Source: Callaeas wilsoni (lineage: Eukaryota; Chordata; Aves; Passeriformes; Callaeidae). From it: DNA of 64,000 nucleotides. Where the stretch lies: assembly GCA_013398955.1 (NCBI GenBank), contig VWPU01006159.1:1-64000 (forward strand), in the 5' to 3' direction. The notes under the pieces are model-generated. The model was not told where the DNA came from, ran no database searches, and saw only the letters and a list, made by a program, of their open reading frames with translations. Of the stretch, positions 11,101 to 23,900 are shown piece by piece (position 1 is the first letter of the stretch; the number at the start of each line of letters is the position of its first letter). Position numbers and translations under genes: made by a program.

Positions 11101-14100
11101 TATAAAAACCCTGGAGCATAATACAAAGCCTCTCTCTTGAATGAGTTTGTAAGTCAGTAGTGCTGTAGAGCCCAGAGCCCACTGAAATAAAAAACTTGTA
11201 GAGCAAGGTCTGCAAATACGAATTCCTGCACCTGGGAATTCCAGTATCCCACTGATTTTCCTCCAACTCTCAGCTGAAGACCAGGCTGCTGCTCAGAAAA
11301 AACCCTACAGCTTGTTCCCAACGTCGGGTCTGGTGATAGTGCTGGAGAGGAAAACTGCAGGTCCTGTGTCTCCAGGTGTGCATTTCCAGCACCTAAAGTC
11401 AATATTCCTGTGTTGAAATAAGAAGGATGACTCGATGTTTGAGAGCTGTGAGGCCCCAGTGATGATTGTAACAGGAAATGTCTTAATATTTGTTTAAACA
11501 GAATGATGCAAACTGCAGTCTTCTGTGCTGATACTGAATTAAAGTAAGGAAGGGACTTTTGGAGTTATTCTGCTTTTAAGTGCAACAGACAAAAAAGCGC
11601 TTTAAGGTACCATGCAGCTGATGGAAAACTACAGCTCCCAGTAACTCGTATTATCAGACATGATGTGTCTCCTAGACATTTTAAATTCCTTATTGCCCGT
11701 TCCTGTGTCATAAGTTCCTTCCTCATACACTCTGTTCTTGCAAACTGAGTAACAGCTCAAACAAGCGATGGGGGTGAAATAAAAGGTGACTTTGGTGTGC
11801 CATGAAACAGCTTGTTAGCACAGGCAATTCCATAATGCCTGATGGAACAGGTGCTAAATCAGACCTGATTGCAGAGGGAGTGATCATTTTTTTCTGTTGA
11901 ATTACACTTATCTTCAAAGATGCAAATGATTCCACATTTATTCAGCAGGACAAGTCCTGAGGTTTTTATATTCCATGTTGTTCATTGCTGTTCCATTTGT
12001 TAAGATGATTTGGCTTTTAATCTACCAATGAATACTGAATGAAGAATTAAATCATGAATCAGATCTCTTCTGTTGCTTGCCAGTAACACAAGCCATTTTT
12101 ATTTTCAACTTCAGGTTTCTTTTACAGTAGAGGACAAAAATAAATTATGAGTGAAAAGAAGTTAAAATTATTCTTCTCAAGCAAGTCTCTTGCATCAATG
12201 CTTAATCCTTCCATTATGTCTGATGTCATTAATCATTCTACTGTAATATTTGACACACAGATTTGTGGGACAAATTAGGATCTAATATAAAAGCTGCGAT
12301 AATACTGACTTATGTGGAACTGCAGCTAATTATAACATATTTGAATTTTCATCTTTCATAAAAGACCTCTATAAAATGAACAACCTTTCACACTGCTGAA
12401 ATGACTGAGACAGGCAAGGAGAGGAGGGGTGAGGGAAGAAACATCCAAGGACAACAGGAGAAATCTCAGCACCATAATGAGCCAATATCAGTTGTTGATG
12501 GATTCTTTTTAATTGTGGGCTTTTTCTCTTTGAGCTTTCAGATGGCTTCTCTACTACAGCTGTGGGACTCAGCTTATTTAAGTTAGAATGGTTCAGTTGC
12601 CTTGATACATGAATGACTGACTGCCATCTTCAGAAGTTAAGTGTTGCTTCAGTCTTCACAGGTGGACTAGAAGAGATAAAGGAGACAGGATGCCATTGCA
12701 AGAAGATACGTCTCACTGAGCAAGAGGATGAGAGTTCACTAAATATTTTCTGCAAAGCTGCCTCTCCTTCCTCTCTCCCCACCATGTCTTCAATGTGCCT
12801 TTACCTCTAGACCCTCAGAGTTCCCTGTGTCAGGTTCAATGTTTGTGTTTGGTTCCTTGGAGAAGCATCAGGCATTGCTCTGCCTTGAGATCCTGCCAGT
12901 GCTCAAAGCCTCAAATCCATCTGGAGAGAGAAAATGAGCAGCATAAATTCCCAGTTTGTGTATTAGCTAAAAAGGTGGTTAGACTCTGCTATTTCTGCAT
13001 TTGGGATCCTCAGTCTGAGTGTGGGCTCATTTCTCTATTGAATTATATATCAGAAGTAATTTCTTTTCCTGGGAAGTGAATCCTACATATGTGCAACTCT
13101 ATTCCAAAATGGATTCCTCGTGTCTCTCAGATGTTGCTTTTGCCGTTGGATAGTCTTCAGAAAAACAAATTGTCCAGTTAAGTTCACCATTGGTTTTGCC
13201 CCCCATCTAGAAATAAGAGATCACAGATTTAGCACATTTTCTGGATGCTGAGATTCATATGCAGAGTGTTGAAGGAGCAGCAGCTTTCTTTAGCAGCCAC
13301 TCTCTTGTGCTGCCCTTAAGCATCCTGGATTGATGCATTTTTAATTTTCCAGTGCAATTGCACCTTTCTGTGCTGGTGCTTCAGCAAAGCCATAGTATCT
13401 TCAAACCTAACAGAAGGGTTATTTTGAAGTTTTCAGTTACAGGAGTATTAATGCCAGGCTCATTTCTTTAACAGTCTGTTACATGCTGTAGGCAAGGATT
13501 GTGCTGTTTGAGATGAACATAGCACAAACTGCTGTGCAGATCTGCCCACTTCAGACACCTCAGTGGCAGCCAGATGAATGGCACTGTTTCAGGCATGGAC
13601 CAGAGCAGTGGGAAAATGGCCATCAAGAGTTAAGGGTGTATTGGTATAATGAAGGGCAGATTTTCTCCCTTCCCTGCCAATCCCTTTTAAAGAAGTCTCT
13701 GAGCAGAAACAGAAAGGCATGCTGTCCACTACTATTTATTGTGTCACTTCTTTTCACAGATTCCTCTGCTGCTTTTCCTCACGTCTGCAGTTATTCCTTT
13801 TATCCCTGTTTTTATGGTATGACACCACTTGCAATGCATCTGTTCTTAGTTATTCTCCATCTTTTCACTCTTCTAAACTTCACTGTATTCCCCTAGAAAT
13901 CACCTTTTTTGTTTTTAAGCTCCTGTCTGCCTGTCAAGGCTTCTGCATTTTTTGTTACTCTCTTTCTATGGAGCATCTTTTGTTCTCACTGTATATCTTA
14001 AGCCCAGTTTCTTCAGCAGTTTCCTTCATCTCACTGCTGCTGAACTTCCTACATCTTGTCCCCAATGTGTTGTCATTCTGAGTCACAGACGGAAGGCTGA

Positions 14101-14466
14101 GCTGCAAGGCTGCAGGAACCCTGGACTTCCACAAAGAAGTGCTGCAGCCAAATACAGATGTCCAATTCCAGACTAGGTTGGCAACCTTCTGATGTTATTT
14201 ATGGGTCTGGAGAAATATTATGTCCCACAGGCACTTAAATAGCTGGATGTTGGATCAAGTTTGATTTAGGTAGTAACAGTTTTGCATTGCTTTCTGCCCC
14301 TTACATAGCCTTGGTGACAGGTAGAGGTCTTGTCTGAAGGGCAAGATGGCTCCAGATGAGTTGGGGCAGTTAGTTGGGCATCATTTGTGCAAGTTGTGCA
14401 TTGTATTTTTCCTAGAAACACTGCTTAGTTTTTCTTATATTGCTGAATTGTGTTCAGCAGTAATAA

Positions 14467-14495
14467 TATTGGAGTATGATTATGATACTCCAATA
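14467..14495. repeat. Short perfect inverted repeat
   Basis: An 11-bp arm TATTGGAGTAT and its exact complement ATACTCCAATA are separated by a 7-base loop, GATTATG. It would form a small hairpin. It is too short for a microRNA precursor and no target-site duplication is obvious. Function unknown. Confidence 0.7.
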
Positions 14496-16543
14496 ATAAG
14501 CAATAGAGAGTTCTTTACTTAATTGCACCACATTCTTTAGTTGTTTCTAACTTCAGTTTGCATTCTACCTCCTAAGACTCAGACTGACTCAACTGTACCT
14601 CTGCAAGCTCTACCTTGCACATACCTGTCACGCAGAACTAGTACAAATGATGTGATCCCCCATTTAAATCTTCAATCAAGTTTAGCTGTATAGGATTACA
14701 GTTCACTGGCTAGACGAATTTTACGCTTTAATTTCAGGAGTCTAAGACAACAGTGAGACTCTTTAAAGATTTCCTCACTTCTCTGAACTCATTCTCTGGG
14801 TACTGGCAGGATGTCAATGCATCAGTTTGCTAAAGTTGCTGCTCCCAGAGACTTTAATGGTACCAGATGCATTCCTTGATTACTTCTGCTTACTCCTTTT
14901 ATCTAGAATTTAACATTACTCTTTCAGAGCACATTTTTTTCAATCATAAATATGCGCTTTCTGTTTACACAATCATGGTCTTGCAAGTGATAAGGGGCAG
15001 AGATGTTCACTTGAAACATTTCTTACAGAATAAACATTGGCAGCCAAAGGTGAGGATGACATTCTCAGTGCTTCATTAGCACAGATGTCCTGGAAAAAGG
15101 CACTAAAAGCTCCAGAACTTGGGTAAAATGGGATTCTTGGAAGTAAATGTAAGCTGTCACCTACCTAACAGGGTTAACAGCAGGAGAGGTGTCCTAGGGA
15201 ATGCTGCAGCCTTGCAGCATTGATTCAAACTTGTGCTGTTGTCACAGGCAACAAAGTACCAGTGCTTACCTGAAATAGAGCTGTGCACTGAATTAACCAC
15301 AGCCATCGTGAGTGTCACCATGCCTACAGTGACCTGCTGCTCCTGTGTGGGCAAGTAGGCACCTGAAAACAGCCATCCCCAAAGCCTTTTCATGCTGAAA
15401 GCCTTTGGGTTTTTTCCAGCTGATGGAATTCCATTTGCGTCTTGCTGGAGGCTCTTACCTCAATCTCTCTCCCTGCCACCCTGCAGTCATATGAATTTAG
15501 TTGCATGTAGAGCTCCTGATCTTCACCAAGGAATGACCAAGATCTGGGAGATTAAACCTTTTTTTCTGTGGACTTTTGTGTCCTGGGAGGACTGATCTCT
15601 GTATGAAGGGAAATGTGTTATTCTTCAAACTTTGATTTCTCACTTGCGTTTTAGGTAGTGAACTGAGCAGTCATGGCCTTGCTCTTGAAGAGGAATATCC
15701 TGTGTTGCAGCCTCGCTGCAGGACTTCAGCTCTTACACCTTGGTGTATCTACATTGCAGGACTAGGAGCAGGTGAGAGTGCAGCTGAGGTTGTACTTCAT
15801 ACTTATCTGGGAGACTTCTCCAAGAGTCACCAGATTTAAAATTTTTCAGAAAAACAAGGATAACACTGTTGGAGTCAGTGCTGTGAACATAAATTCTCAA
15901 CAAGCACTACGTAAATATTAAAAGTAAGTTAATTTATGTAGCACTTTAAATACTATATAAATTCAACCTCGAATGAAAGCCCCTACCCAAAGATTTATAA
16001 AGAACTTGTACATTTTGGACTGAGGAGGAAGAAAAAACCCTCCTTTTTAAGTAAAGGGAAAAGCCTAACTCAGAATATCTTGTTATTTACTCATGTATTC
16101 ATATTGCACAATAAAATATTTACATTAAAATGTGTCAGTCTTCAAAAGCAACTTGTTACTCCATTTTTCAACTGAACTTGGCCAGGCTAAAAAGAAAATT
16201 ATTTATGCCAGAGGACTGCAGTAAAAGAGATTTAAGGGTTTTCAAATAGTGTAAGAAAGAGACTCTAATAAGTGACCAGTGGACCAGTCAGCACTTCTAA
16301 TTAAAACTGGGCTGCTTACTGATCTGTCGTACAGATTTACCCTATCTGCAACATTTCAGCAATGTTCCTATATCAGAAAATAGCACTTGTAGGAGCCAGT
16401 AAAGAATACAGAAGTTTAGAATGGAAGTGTTTTACAACTGTGACATTTTGTACTAAGATGTTTTTCCATCCCATTTAAGCACCTCATGTATCTTCACACA
16501 AAAATGAGAGCAAATATATGGAATCTCTGGGATATTCTATCAT

Positions 16544-16627
16544 TGTCTGGCGGAAAGTGTCCCTGCCCATGGCAGGGGCTTGGAATGAGATGAGCTTTTC
16601 CAACTCAAACCATTCTGTGATTCCATG
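16544..16627 (+). mobile_element. CR1 LINE, short 3'-end fragment
   Basis: About 80 bases match the last part of CR1: GTGTCCCTGCCCATGGCAGG, then a diverged AACTCAAACCATTCTGTGATTC end. It is strongly 5'-truncated, in the same orientation as the 8003-8166 copy and as the APLP2 gene downstream. Confidence 0.8.
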
Positions 16628-17767
16628 CTACTGCTTTTCTAAGTCAATGCCAATGGGTTCACTGCATGTCAGTGCGAAAAAAATCCAAAAAGTCTAAAAT
16701 ATATTGGTATTTTTAAAGATCTCATGTTCTGGAAACCAGTGGGATCTTTAGCAGTTGCATCTTCAAGGTGGGCGTTTGTCATCCCTGAACTGATTGATGT
16801 ACATTTCCATTGGGAAAACTAAGGAAAGTGTAAAAAAGGGGCTAATAAATGCTCTGCACAGATGTGGAAGGTCTGTGGTATCACCAACTGCAGCTGGTAG
16901 ATCTGCTTTGTTCCTGAAGGGTTTGCTTATTTTAAAATTCTAATTCTTTTAAATTTCTATTTATAAGTAACATGGTGAAATTAAAATACCCTCAATGCAA
17001 ATTTGGCACAAAAACCTGGTTTTAAAGCCAGAGATACGTCCTGAAACAGCAGCACCAGCAGTGGCAGAACATCGGCACGGGAAGGAACCGCTGCCATGCT
17101 CTGGTTGAAAAGAAACACAAACTGGAGGTGGTGATGGTGAGATGTCTGTTGTTTAATTAAATACATGCATGTTGTTTAAAGTTTATGGAGAGCCGTGTTG
17201 TGTTTACAGAGCAGCATGTGTGGCAGCACATGTGATGTCTTCCAGGTAGTGCCTGGTGAGCACCCGGTGTTGGCAGCAGGATGAAGCCATCAATGATTAT
17301 CATTCTTATCATTCAATAGCTGTATTTTAAGGAAAAAAAAATAAAGAAGGACACAGGTTAAGTTTTACTGTGAAACCCAAACGGCTAGGAACTTGCTGCT
17401 TGCACATGGTTCAAGGGCTTTAAGAAATCAGGGATAGATGTAGAGATGGGGTTTTTTTGAGTGGGAAACATCACTGTTTTTAGATGAGGAAAACGTCTCC
17501 TTAGGCTTTTATTACCCCAGAGCGTTCTTGCTCACCGCAGTGGTGGGGTGAAGCGTTTAGGCTACAGGCGGCCATACAGCCTACGGTCTTTTCGGGTCCC
17601 CGCTATGCGGAGTTGTACCTGAGGGCTCCTTTCTGCAGCAGCCTGGGCTGACAGAGATCACGAGGAGCGCCCACACCCCAGCCCTCACTGTCGCCCTCAC
17701 GGCTCCCGTCAGCCCCCGCGGCCATTTCCCGCCGGGAGGCGGCCCCACCCGCCATGGGCCTCGTCCC

Positions 17768-17817
17768 ATTGGCTAATAGCGGCGCGGGGGTGCGGCTACA
17801 CGCCACGCCTCGATTGG
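17768..17817 (-). promoter_or_regulatory. Two inverted CCAAT boxes
   Basis: ATTGG cores lie at 17768-17772 (in CCCATTGGCTAA) and 17813-17817 (in CGATTGGCGC), 45 bp apart and about 100-145 bp upstream of the start codon. Both are good candidates for NF-Y sites of the APLP2 promoter. Confidence 0.5.
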
Positions 17818-17836
17818 CGCGCGCGGCTGTCAGTCT

Positions 17837-17850
17837 GGGCGGGGGCGTGG
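17837..17850 (+). promoter_or_regulatory. GC box (Sp1/KLF type)
   Basis: GGGCGGGGGCGTGG combines an Sp1-type GGGCGG with a KLF/EGR-like GGGGGCGTGG. It lies about 65-75 bp upstream of the start codon in a TATA-less promoter, so it could help position initiation. Confidence 0.5.
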
Positions 17851-17913
17851 CCTGGCGAGGCGGGTCCCCGCGGGGGCGCTGCGGCTGCAGTTGCGCTCGG
17901 GCGGCGGCGGGTG

Positions 17914-17994
17914 ATGGCGGTTACGATGGGTTCTGCGCTTCTGCTGCTCCTGGCGCTCTTGGGGCCTGCGGCCGCGCTTGCCGGATACATTGAG
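17914..17994 (+). CDS. APLP2: APLP2 exon 1 (signal peptide)
   Basis: Encodes residues 1-27: a short N-terminus, a Leu-rich hydrophobic core (L9-L16), and a likely signal-peptidase site after A23 (AAALA|GYIE). The first ATG (17914) has G at -3 and G at +4. A second ATG at 17926 has A at -3 and G at +4 and would still leave a functional signal peptide. The exon ends in phase 0 at GAG before donor GTGTGG, which is weak at +4 and +6. The family-typical junction GYIE-ALAANAG supports this donor. Confidence 0.93.
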
Positions 17995-20900
17995 GTGTGG
18001 GGGCGGGCTGCCGGGGCGGGCTGCCGGGGCGGGCTGCCGGGGCTTCCCCAGGGGTACTCGATGCGCAGGCGGGAGGTAAGCGGGATTCGAGGTGTCTCGG
18101 CTGGTGCGGTACCACTTGGAGCTTGTCCAGCGTCTCCGAGACCTTCGCAGGGTGGTGAGTTCGTGTTTTACCCGTATTTTCGGGAAAGCCGTATCCCTCA
18201 GGCCGCTCACCTGGACGGGAGCTCCGTCTCACCGAGATGCTTTGAGCTGTTTTTTGAGGGACATGACCTCGGCATTCTTGGCACAGGAGCAGGAGCGGCC
18301 AGCTTCAGACGGGTCCAGACGCTTAGAAGACTGTTGGAGGGCCATTCCCTAGAGAAAAACCTAGGTTAAACGAATCCATTTGGTTGCTGAAGGATCCAAA
18401 AGAAATCTTTGGGTTGGAACTGGTACTTTGGCTTTCCGGGAAGATGCTTCAGCCAAGTGTAAAGGCTATGCATTTCGTATAAAAATGGCTTAGATGCCCA
18501 TAGGGATCTCTGTGTGTGTATATATATATACACACACACGCACACATATATGAGTATATATTACTTTTGTGTGTACGAGATATGTATTGTATTTGCATAT
18601 ATGAAAGTAACTGGACAGAGGAAATTCCAGCTTTATCCTAAATCCAAAAGCTCAGTGTAATCCAGCTCTCCAAACACCAAGATGAGTAGGATAAAATCTT
18701 GTGGGTTTAAAAACTTGACACTATAACCTGTCTTATTAGAGAGAAGGAGCAAAACAGGGAGCAAAGTACGTGCTGAGCTTCAGAAATGGCACGTAAGCAG
18801 AGTTTAATAATCTGCGCCTGAATGTTGTTTGGAAATGCAAAACAGCTGCATCCGTCTTGTGAAGGTTCTGGATTATTTAGGACTGGATAAAGAACAGGCT
18901 TATGGTTGCTTGTGAATGGCTTGATTTGAGAGTTTACAGTAAATTTCAGTAAGCTTGGTTAAGCAGAACATCTACCTCAGAGTGATGCAAAAATCCAAAG
19001 CTCTAAGCTGGTGGTAATTCCTAACTGGCAGTAAACGTGGCTCTTGGATATTTTTAATATGTGTTTTATGGAATTGGTCTAGTCCATGATTTCTGCTTGT
19101 TTGGTTGCTATTGAGGAATAGTATTCCACATACTTTGTACCAATCCTTCTGTTAAATTTCTGTAAATCAATGGAACATAGTTGATAACTATTTGTGGAGC
19201 AACTTGTGCGGAGGTTACCTTGCAGGAAGGATGGTGGAGCTGCTCTGAGGGCATGGAGCTAATACTCAGATCAGGTTCCTTGGCATTGCCTTGGTGGCAG
19301 GGGACTGTCCTCGCTGCTGGTGCTACATCCAATCTCTTGCACCTGTTTGGCAACTCCTCCAGCTGTAGGTCACTTCCTCTCTTACATCCGATACAAATTT
19401 GGCTGCTATGCACGTCCCTTCTGGAATCCGCTGCTTAGGGACATGTGCCGTGAAAAATCATCTTGGAAAACGAATCTAGCTGTCATTTTATTCCAAAGCC
19501 TGGTGTCTGTGTGATGAAACAGACCCCAAGTTTTGCCCGTCGCAGGATTGGCATAGAGGAAGAGCAGCGGTGTCACACCTTGACACTCCAAGAGAGGCCA
19601 GCAGCCCCAGAGAAGGGGGCACTGACCTTTTTGAGAAGGATGAAAATGTTCCTGCAATTCAGTTTGCATCCTCTAAAGGCACGATAGCCACCTTTGTCTG
19701 CTGGCATAAAATGTCAGCTGTGGCATTTTAATCCTTATTTTTGCTGCATCCTCTCCCATTGTCTTGTTGGTGGGGGGACGGGGACTGCAGCTCTGAAGTC
19801 TTTATTGCTGCCGGATTTGCTCAAGAACAGCTCTCGATGCAGAGCTTCAGAAGTAAATGGTTCTGTTCTGGGTCTTATACCCTGGTTGTTACTGGATTTT
19901 ATCTGATAATGTGGTGAAAAATATGCGAGCAATTGGTTTTTTTCAATAATCAAGATGTCATTTGAAAGTTACGAAAAACGTGTAACAATGTCTGCAATTA
20001 TTAGTTCAGCTGGATCGGCAGGGTCTCATTAGGTAGATTTTTCTGTCTCTTGATTATCTTAGCTCCCATTCCCTGTCCCTGGAATGCCTGGTAATCTTCT
20101 TATCAACTACAATCTGTTTTTCTTTCTGTCCTGCACAGAGCAAGGGGAGTAGCAGTGTATTTTTCTCTTAAATTGTTGTATCTGAACTCTTGACTAGGGT
20201 GTTCCCAAGGGTTAGTGGTGGTGACAGTCAGTCTCCCTTTCAGATCACAATGTGGGAATGGCTGATAACCTCTGACAGTCTCTCTTCCAAATGAATATGA
20301 ATAGAAGAGTTTAGAGAAATCATGGATCCCAGCAATTAATGTGTTTCCTTCTGTAGCAGTAGGTGTCTGACTTTTGCTTGTGAAGTCCCCAAGAACCTCA
20401 AACCGGACACTGATGCCAACTGGAAAAAGAAAATAAATCTATGCTAATTTGATCTGTATGCCAATGATAAACTACTTCTGCTGTGCCCTCAAGGCCTTTG
20501 AGGGTGCAAAGTTTTTTTTATCACTTGACCTTTTTGTGTAATCCAATCTAAGGCAATGCAGACTTGATATGCTTTTTTTTAAATAAGGTTTGGTATTTTT
20601 CCAAAGCTCCCTTGGATGCTTACATCTGTTACCTGCCTGCTTGAAATCACCAGGATTTGGGGGAGAGGAAAAAAAAAGATGTATTTTGCAGCAGAATTTC
20701 ATGTTATTATTTTTGTCTTGTATTGCTTAAATTCTCCCTGACAAAAATATCAGCCTTGTGCCATTTCTGCAGACCTTGGGGACTTCTAATTGCCTGCTGC
20801 ATAGAACAAAGAACTCCACCTAGGGAAATTTCCACTTCGGTGTTCGAGTCTTGAGCAGAAACAGCTCAGGAAAATTCCAGTCTTGAGCCTGTGGCCTTTA

Positions 20901-23900
20901 GTTTGCTCTCAGTTCCTAAAACTTTGCTTCCCAGTGTTAGGAAGTACACCTTCCTATGAAGATGATTATATGCAGTGCCTCTTCTAAGCTTCAATAAAAG
21001 ATAGCAAAGCAAAGATACAGAAATAAAGCAAATTTGATACTGTAGAGAGGCTCTGGATTTTCTGCTGTGTTGTAGGATGGCACATGAAGGTAAGCGCTCT
21101 TTAGAGGAGGCCTTCAGCTCTCCTTGTTTCACCTGTGAAATAATTATCACCTCTCTTAAATGTTATTTAGGCATTAATAGCTCTACCAGGGATTGAATGA
21201 ATGAATTTTTTGTTAATGTGGTTGTTGCGTCACCTGCAAGTTATTCAAAAGCTGTTCTGTAGGTGGCTTTAGCTGTATTATAATTACACACTGCTGCTCC
21301 TCCAGCACCTGGGAGTGCAGGGAAGGATTAGTGCAGTTCCCTGTGCTCTGTACCAGTTGTGCTTTTCTCTAGATGTGCCTTGTAAAATTTCTGCTTTTGC
21401 TTTTCCCTGTGTGTGTGTCTTTTGGAGGCGTATGGACTCAATCTTGGAAGCATAAGTCACTTTGACTGCATCATCTGCTTCTACACATGTACTTAAACCA
21501 AAGCCTTGCTCCTCAGCTGAAAATAGAAGAGAAATACACCATCCCCAACTATTTTTTGTTAGAAGGCAAAGCCTTTCCCTCTCTTTCTACGCTTGGGTAT
21601 TTCACGCTCTTCTCCTTAACTCATCAGGCTTTTGAAATTGATGCAATCCCTCAGACTCTTGTGTTTCTTCTGTGCAGTAAAACTTGGTGTAATTGTTTTT
21701 AAGTTCAGGCAGTCAGCACCTCTGAAACATGGTGCTAATTTAAGATGATGCTTGCTCTTAATTGGAAGGCTTTGAATACTCACAATGGCCTAGAAACTCT
21801 TCTGGTGAGACTCCTAATTCAGAACTGTACTTGAACTTGCAAGATTGCCCCCCTTTTTTTTTTCCCAAAAGTGCTGTCTGTACCCATTATGCACATATTC
21901 TGCTTTCTGTACTTGTCACAGTGAAATGGCATCTCCTACCACAGGTTTTACTTGCTGGGTATCTTAAATGGAGTATTTAGGGCTCTGTGACTATGCATTA
22001 ACTACATTAATTTTGTAATTTGCTTTTGGATATTTTCCTTTTCAGCATTTTGCTATAGGTGCCGATAAGTCTCAGGCTTGTGGGGAGAAATGGGTTGACA
22101 ACATTGTGCAAACGCTTACAACTTTTCCATATGTAGATATATATTTACTGTATGCTTACTAGTGTGTGTTATAAAGCAGTAAGAAGGAAGATGTGAGTGC
22201 AGTAAATTGTCAGGTTTCTCTTTATTGTGAATTAACCAAAATTACATATTTTTTCTGCTTTGGGAGGGCTGATGGCTCCTCCTCAGATACAATAGGATAA
22301 AAGTAACTTTAGCCTGTTAATACTGTTACTTATATAGGGCAAGTGGTAATTCAGGGTTGGTGCTGTAGGAGCAGCGCTCTCACTTCTGAGGGGCAGTGCA
22401 CAGGGAAAAGTGCATTTCGGGAGACGCAATTTGGATGGGGTTTTCTTTGAGAGTAATTTCTTAACATTAGACTTGACTTCTTTTAATTTATGAATTTCTG
22501 CAACTATAAGCGGGGAGATATATATACATGCACACACACACATTTCACATGGAGATCTAGCTTGTGAATGACACTTTTAAAAAATTGTTCAGCACTAGAT
22601 TTACTACTTTCATCTCCATCTGCCTTCTCAGTTGGAGTTAAATACATATTTGTGACTGAGTGTTCTCTAAGCTATACTACCTTATGTGAGAACATGGAAA
22701 ACCCACATACCAAAGAATACAGAAGTGAAATCCACCTTCTAGCCTGGCTTTCATATGTCCCTAAGTTCTAATGCTTGCTCTGAAAGATTGATGTTTAAAA
22801 TGCAAAATTTTGTCTTTGTGTGCATTTGTAGGAGTTTTAAGTTCCAACCTGAGATGAATGATCAAAACACCAATGTTCTGTAAATGATGTTAAACTAATC
22901 TCTCTAGCAGCCAAACCCAGCCTGCTTGGTTTTATGTAATGAGGTGTCCACCTGATCAGGATCACATGTGGCTAAGCTGCTTACCAGTTCTTCATTTGGA
23001 GGTATTACAGGGATGTTTTGTATACAGCCAGTGGAGAAAAGGATGTACTCCTTATTCTTGAAAGATCAACCTGTAGATGTACTAAATTGAGTTCTAACTC
23101 CTTGTTGTCATGTTTGCCTGCGGTGATAATGCTCTTGTACAAATGAATGTATTGCAGACCTTCATTTTGGTTTATATCTTCAGTAGCCTCCTAGTCACTC
23201 TTAATTAGTGTGCGCAGTCAAATGTTGCTGGTCTCTGTGGCATTTGGTGATTTATTTCACTTTCCATTTTTGCTGGTGACAATGGGAAGTCAAATCATGT
23301 GTTGGTGCTCTGTTTCCTTGGGGAGAAAACTGCTGGGTGAGGCATGGTCCAGAAAGCCTTTTGTTCTCTACTACAGGCAGACCTGGTTCATGTACATATG
23401 TATGTATTCATCTGATTTAGAGATCTCTCATGGCAAGACTGGCCCAGTAGTCTGTGAGGACTGGTGCAGATGGGCTATCCTGATGTTGGTGTGTTTGCTG
23501 CAAGGATAGTGGCTTCACTTGAGCTGTTTTTTTCCTGATGATTTGTTTCTCAAGATGATTGTGTTGGGCTGTGCAGTAACATGTTAGCAGTTGTTTGAGG
23601 GAGCTCTTAGTTTTCAACCTGCAGATCTGTGGCTGCTTATAGAGTTTAGTCTGTTCTTCTTTGCCAGTGCTTTCCTGGGGAATTCCTCCTCTGGACCTTC
23701 AAAAGTCTCACCAGTTACTTCTAGTGCCAGGATTTCTTGCACAGGTGAGCTGTGGGATAGAATGCTGCGGCTAGACAAGGCCTTCAGGTGATGAAGCAGG
23801 GTCTGAAGTTGTTATTCCATGCAGTGTGTGAGCTTCAGAGAAGCTTATGGAGGAGACAAGTCAATAATTGTTTGGCTTGGATGGCTTCACTGTGCTTTGA

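Larger units (their letters stand above)
960..17520. other. Intergenic region, no supported gene
   Basis: This is about 16.5 kb of AT-rich sequence between the two CpG islands. The open reading frames are short (under about 130 codons), lack recognisable domains and have no exon-like flanks. I see no tRNA, rRNA or recognisable non-coding RNA. It contains two CR1 3' fragments (8003-8166, 16544-16627), a 14-G run, A-rich tracts near 8980-9006, and small inverted repeats at 9224-9246 and 14467-14495. Enhancers or conserved non-coding elements may exist but cannot be recognised without alignment. Confidence 0.6.
17520..17913 (+). promoter_or_regulatory. APLP2: APLP2 CpG-island promoter and 5' UTR
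   Basis: A second CpG island begins near 17520, runs through exon 1 and fades after about 18240. There is no TATA box near the start codon. It has two inverted CCAAT boxes (17768-17772, 17813-17817) and a compound GC box, GGGCGGGGGCGTGG, at 17837-17850. This is the usual architecture of a broadly expressed gene with dispersed initiation. Transcription probably starts between about 17850 and 17910, giving a short leader; the exact start cannot be read from sequence. Confidence 0.75.

Noticed and set aside
17754..17993. Upstream ATG overlapping the APLP2 start in another frame
   Set aside because: It lies upstream of the CCAAT and GC boxes, so it is probably not in the mRNA.
17911..18369. Frame running from exon 1 into intron 1 (152 codons)
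   Set aside because: Only the first 27 codons match APLP2; the rest is intron. The GTG at 17911 is not needed because ATG follows at 17914.
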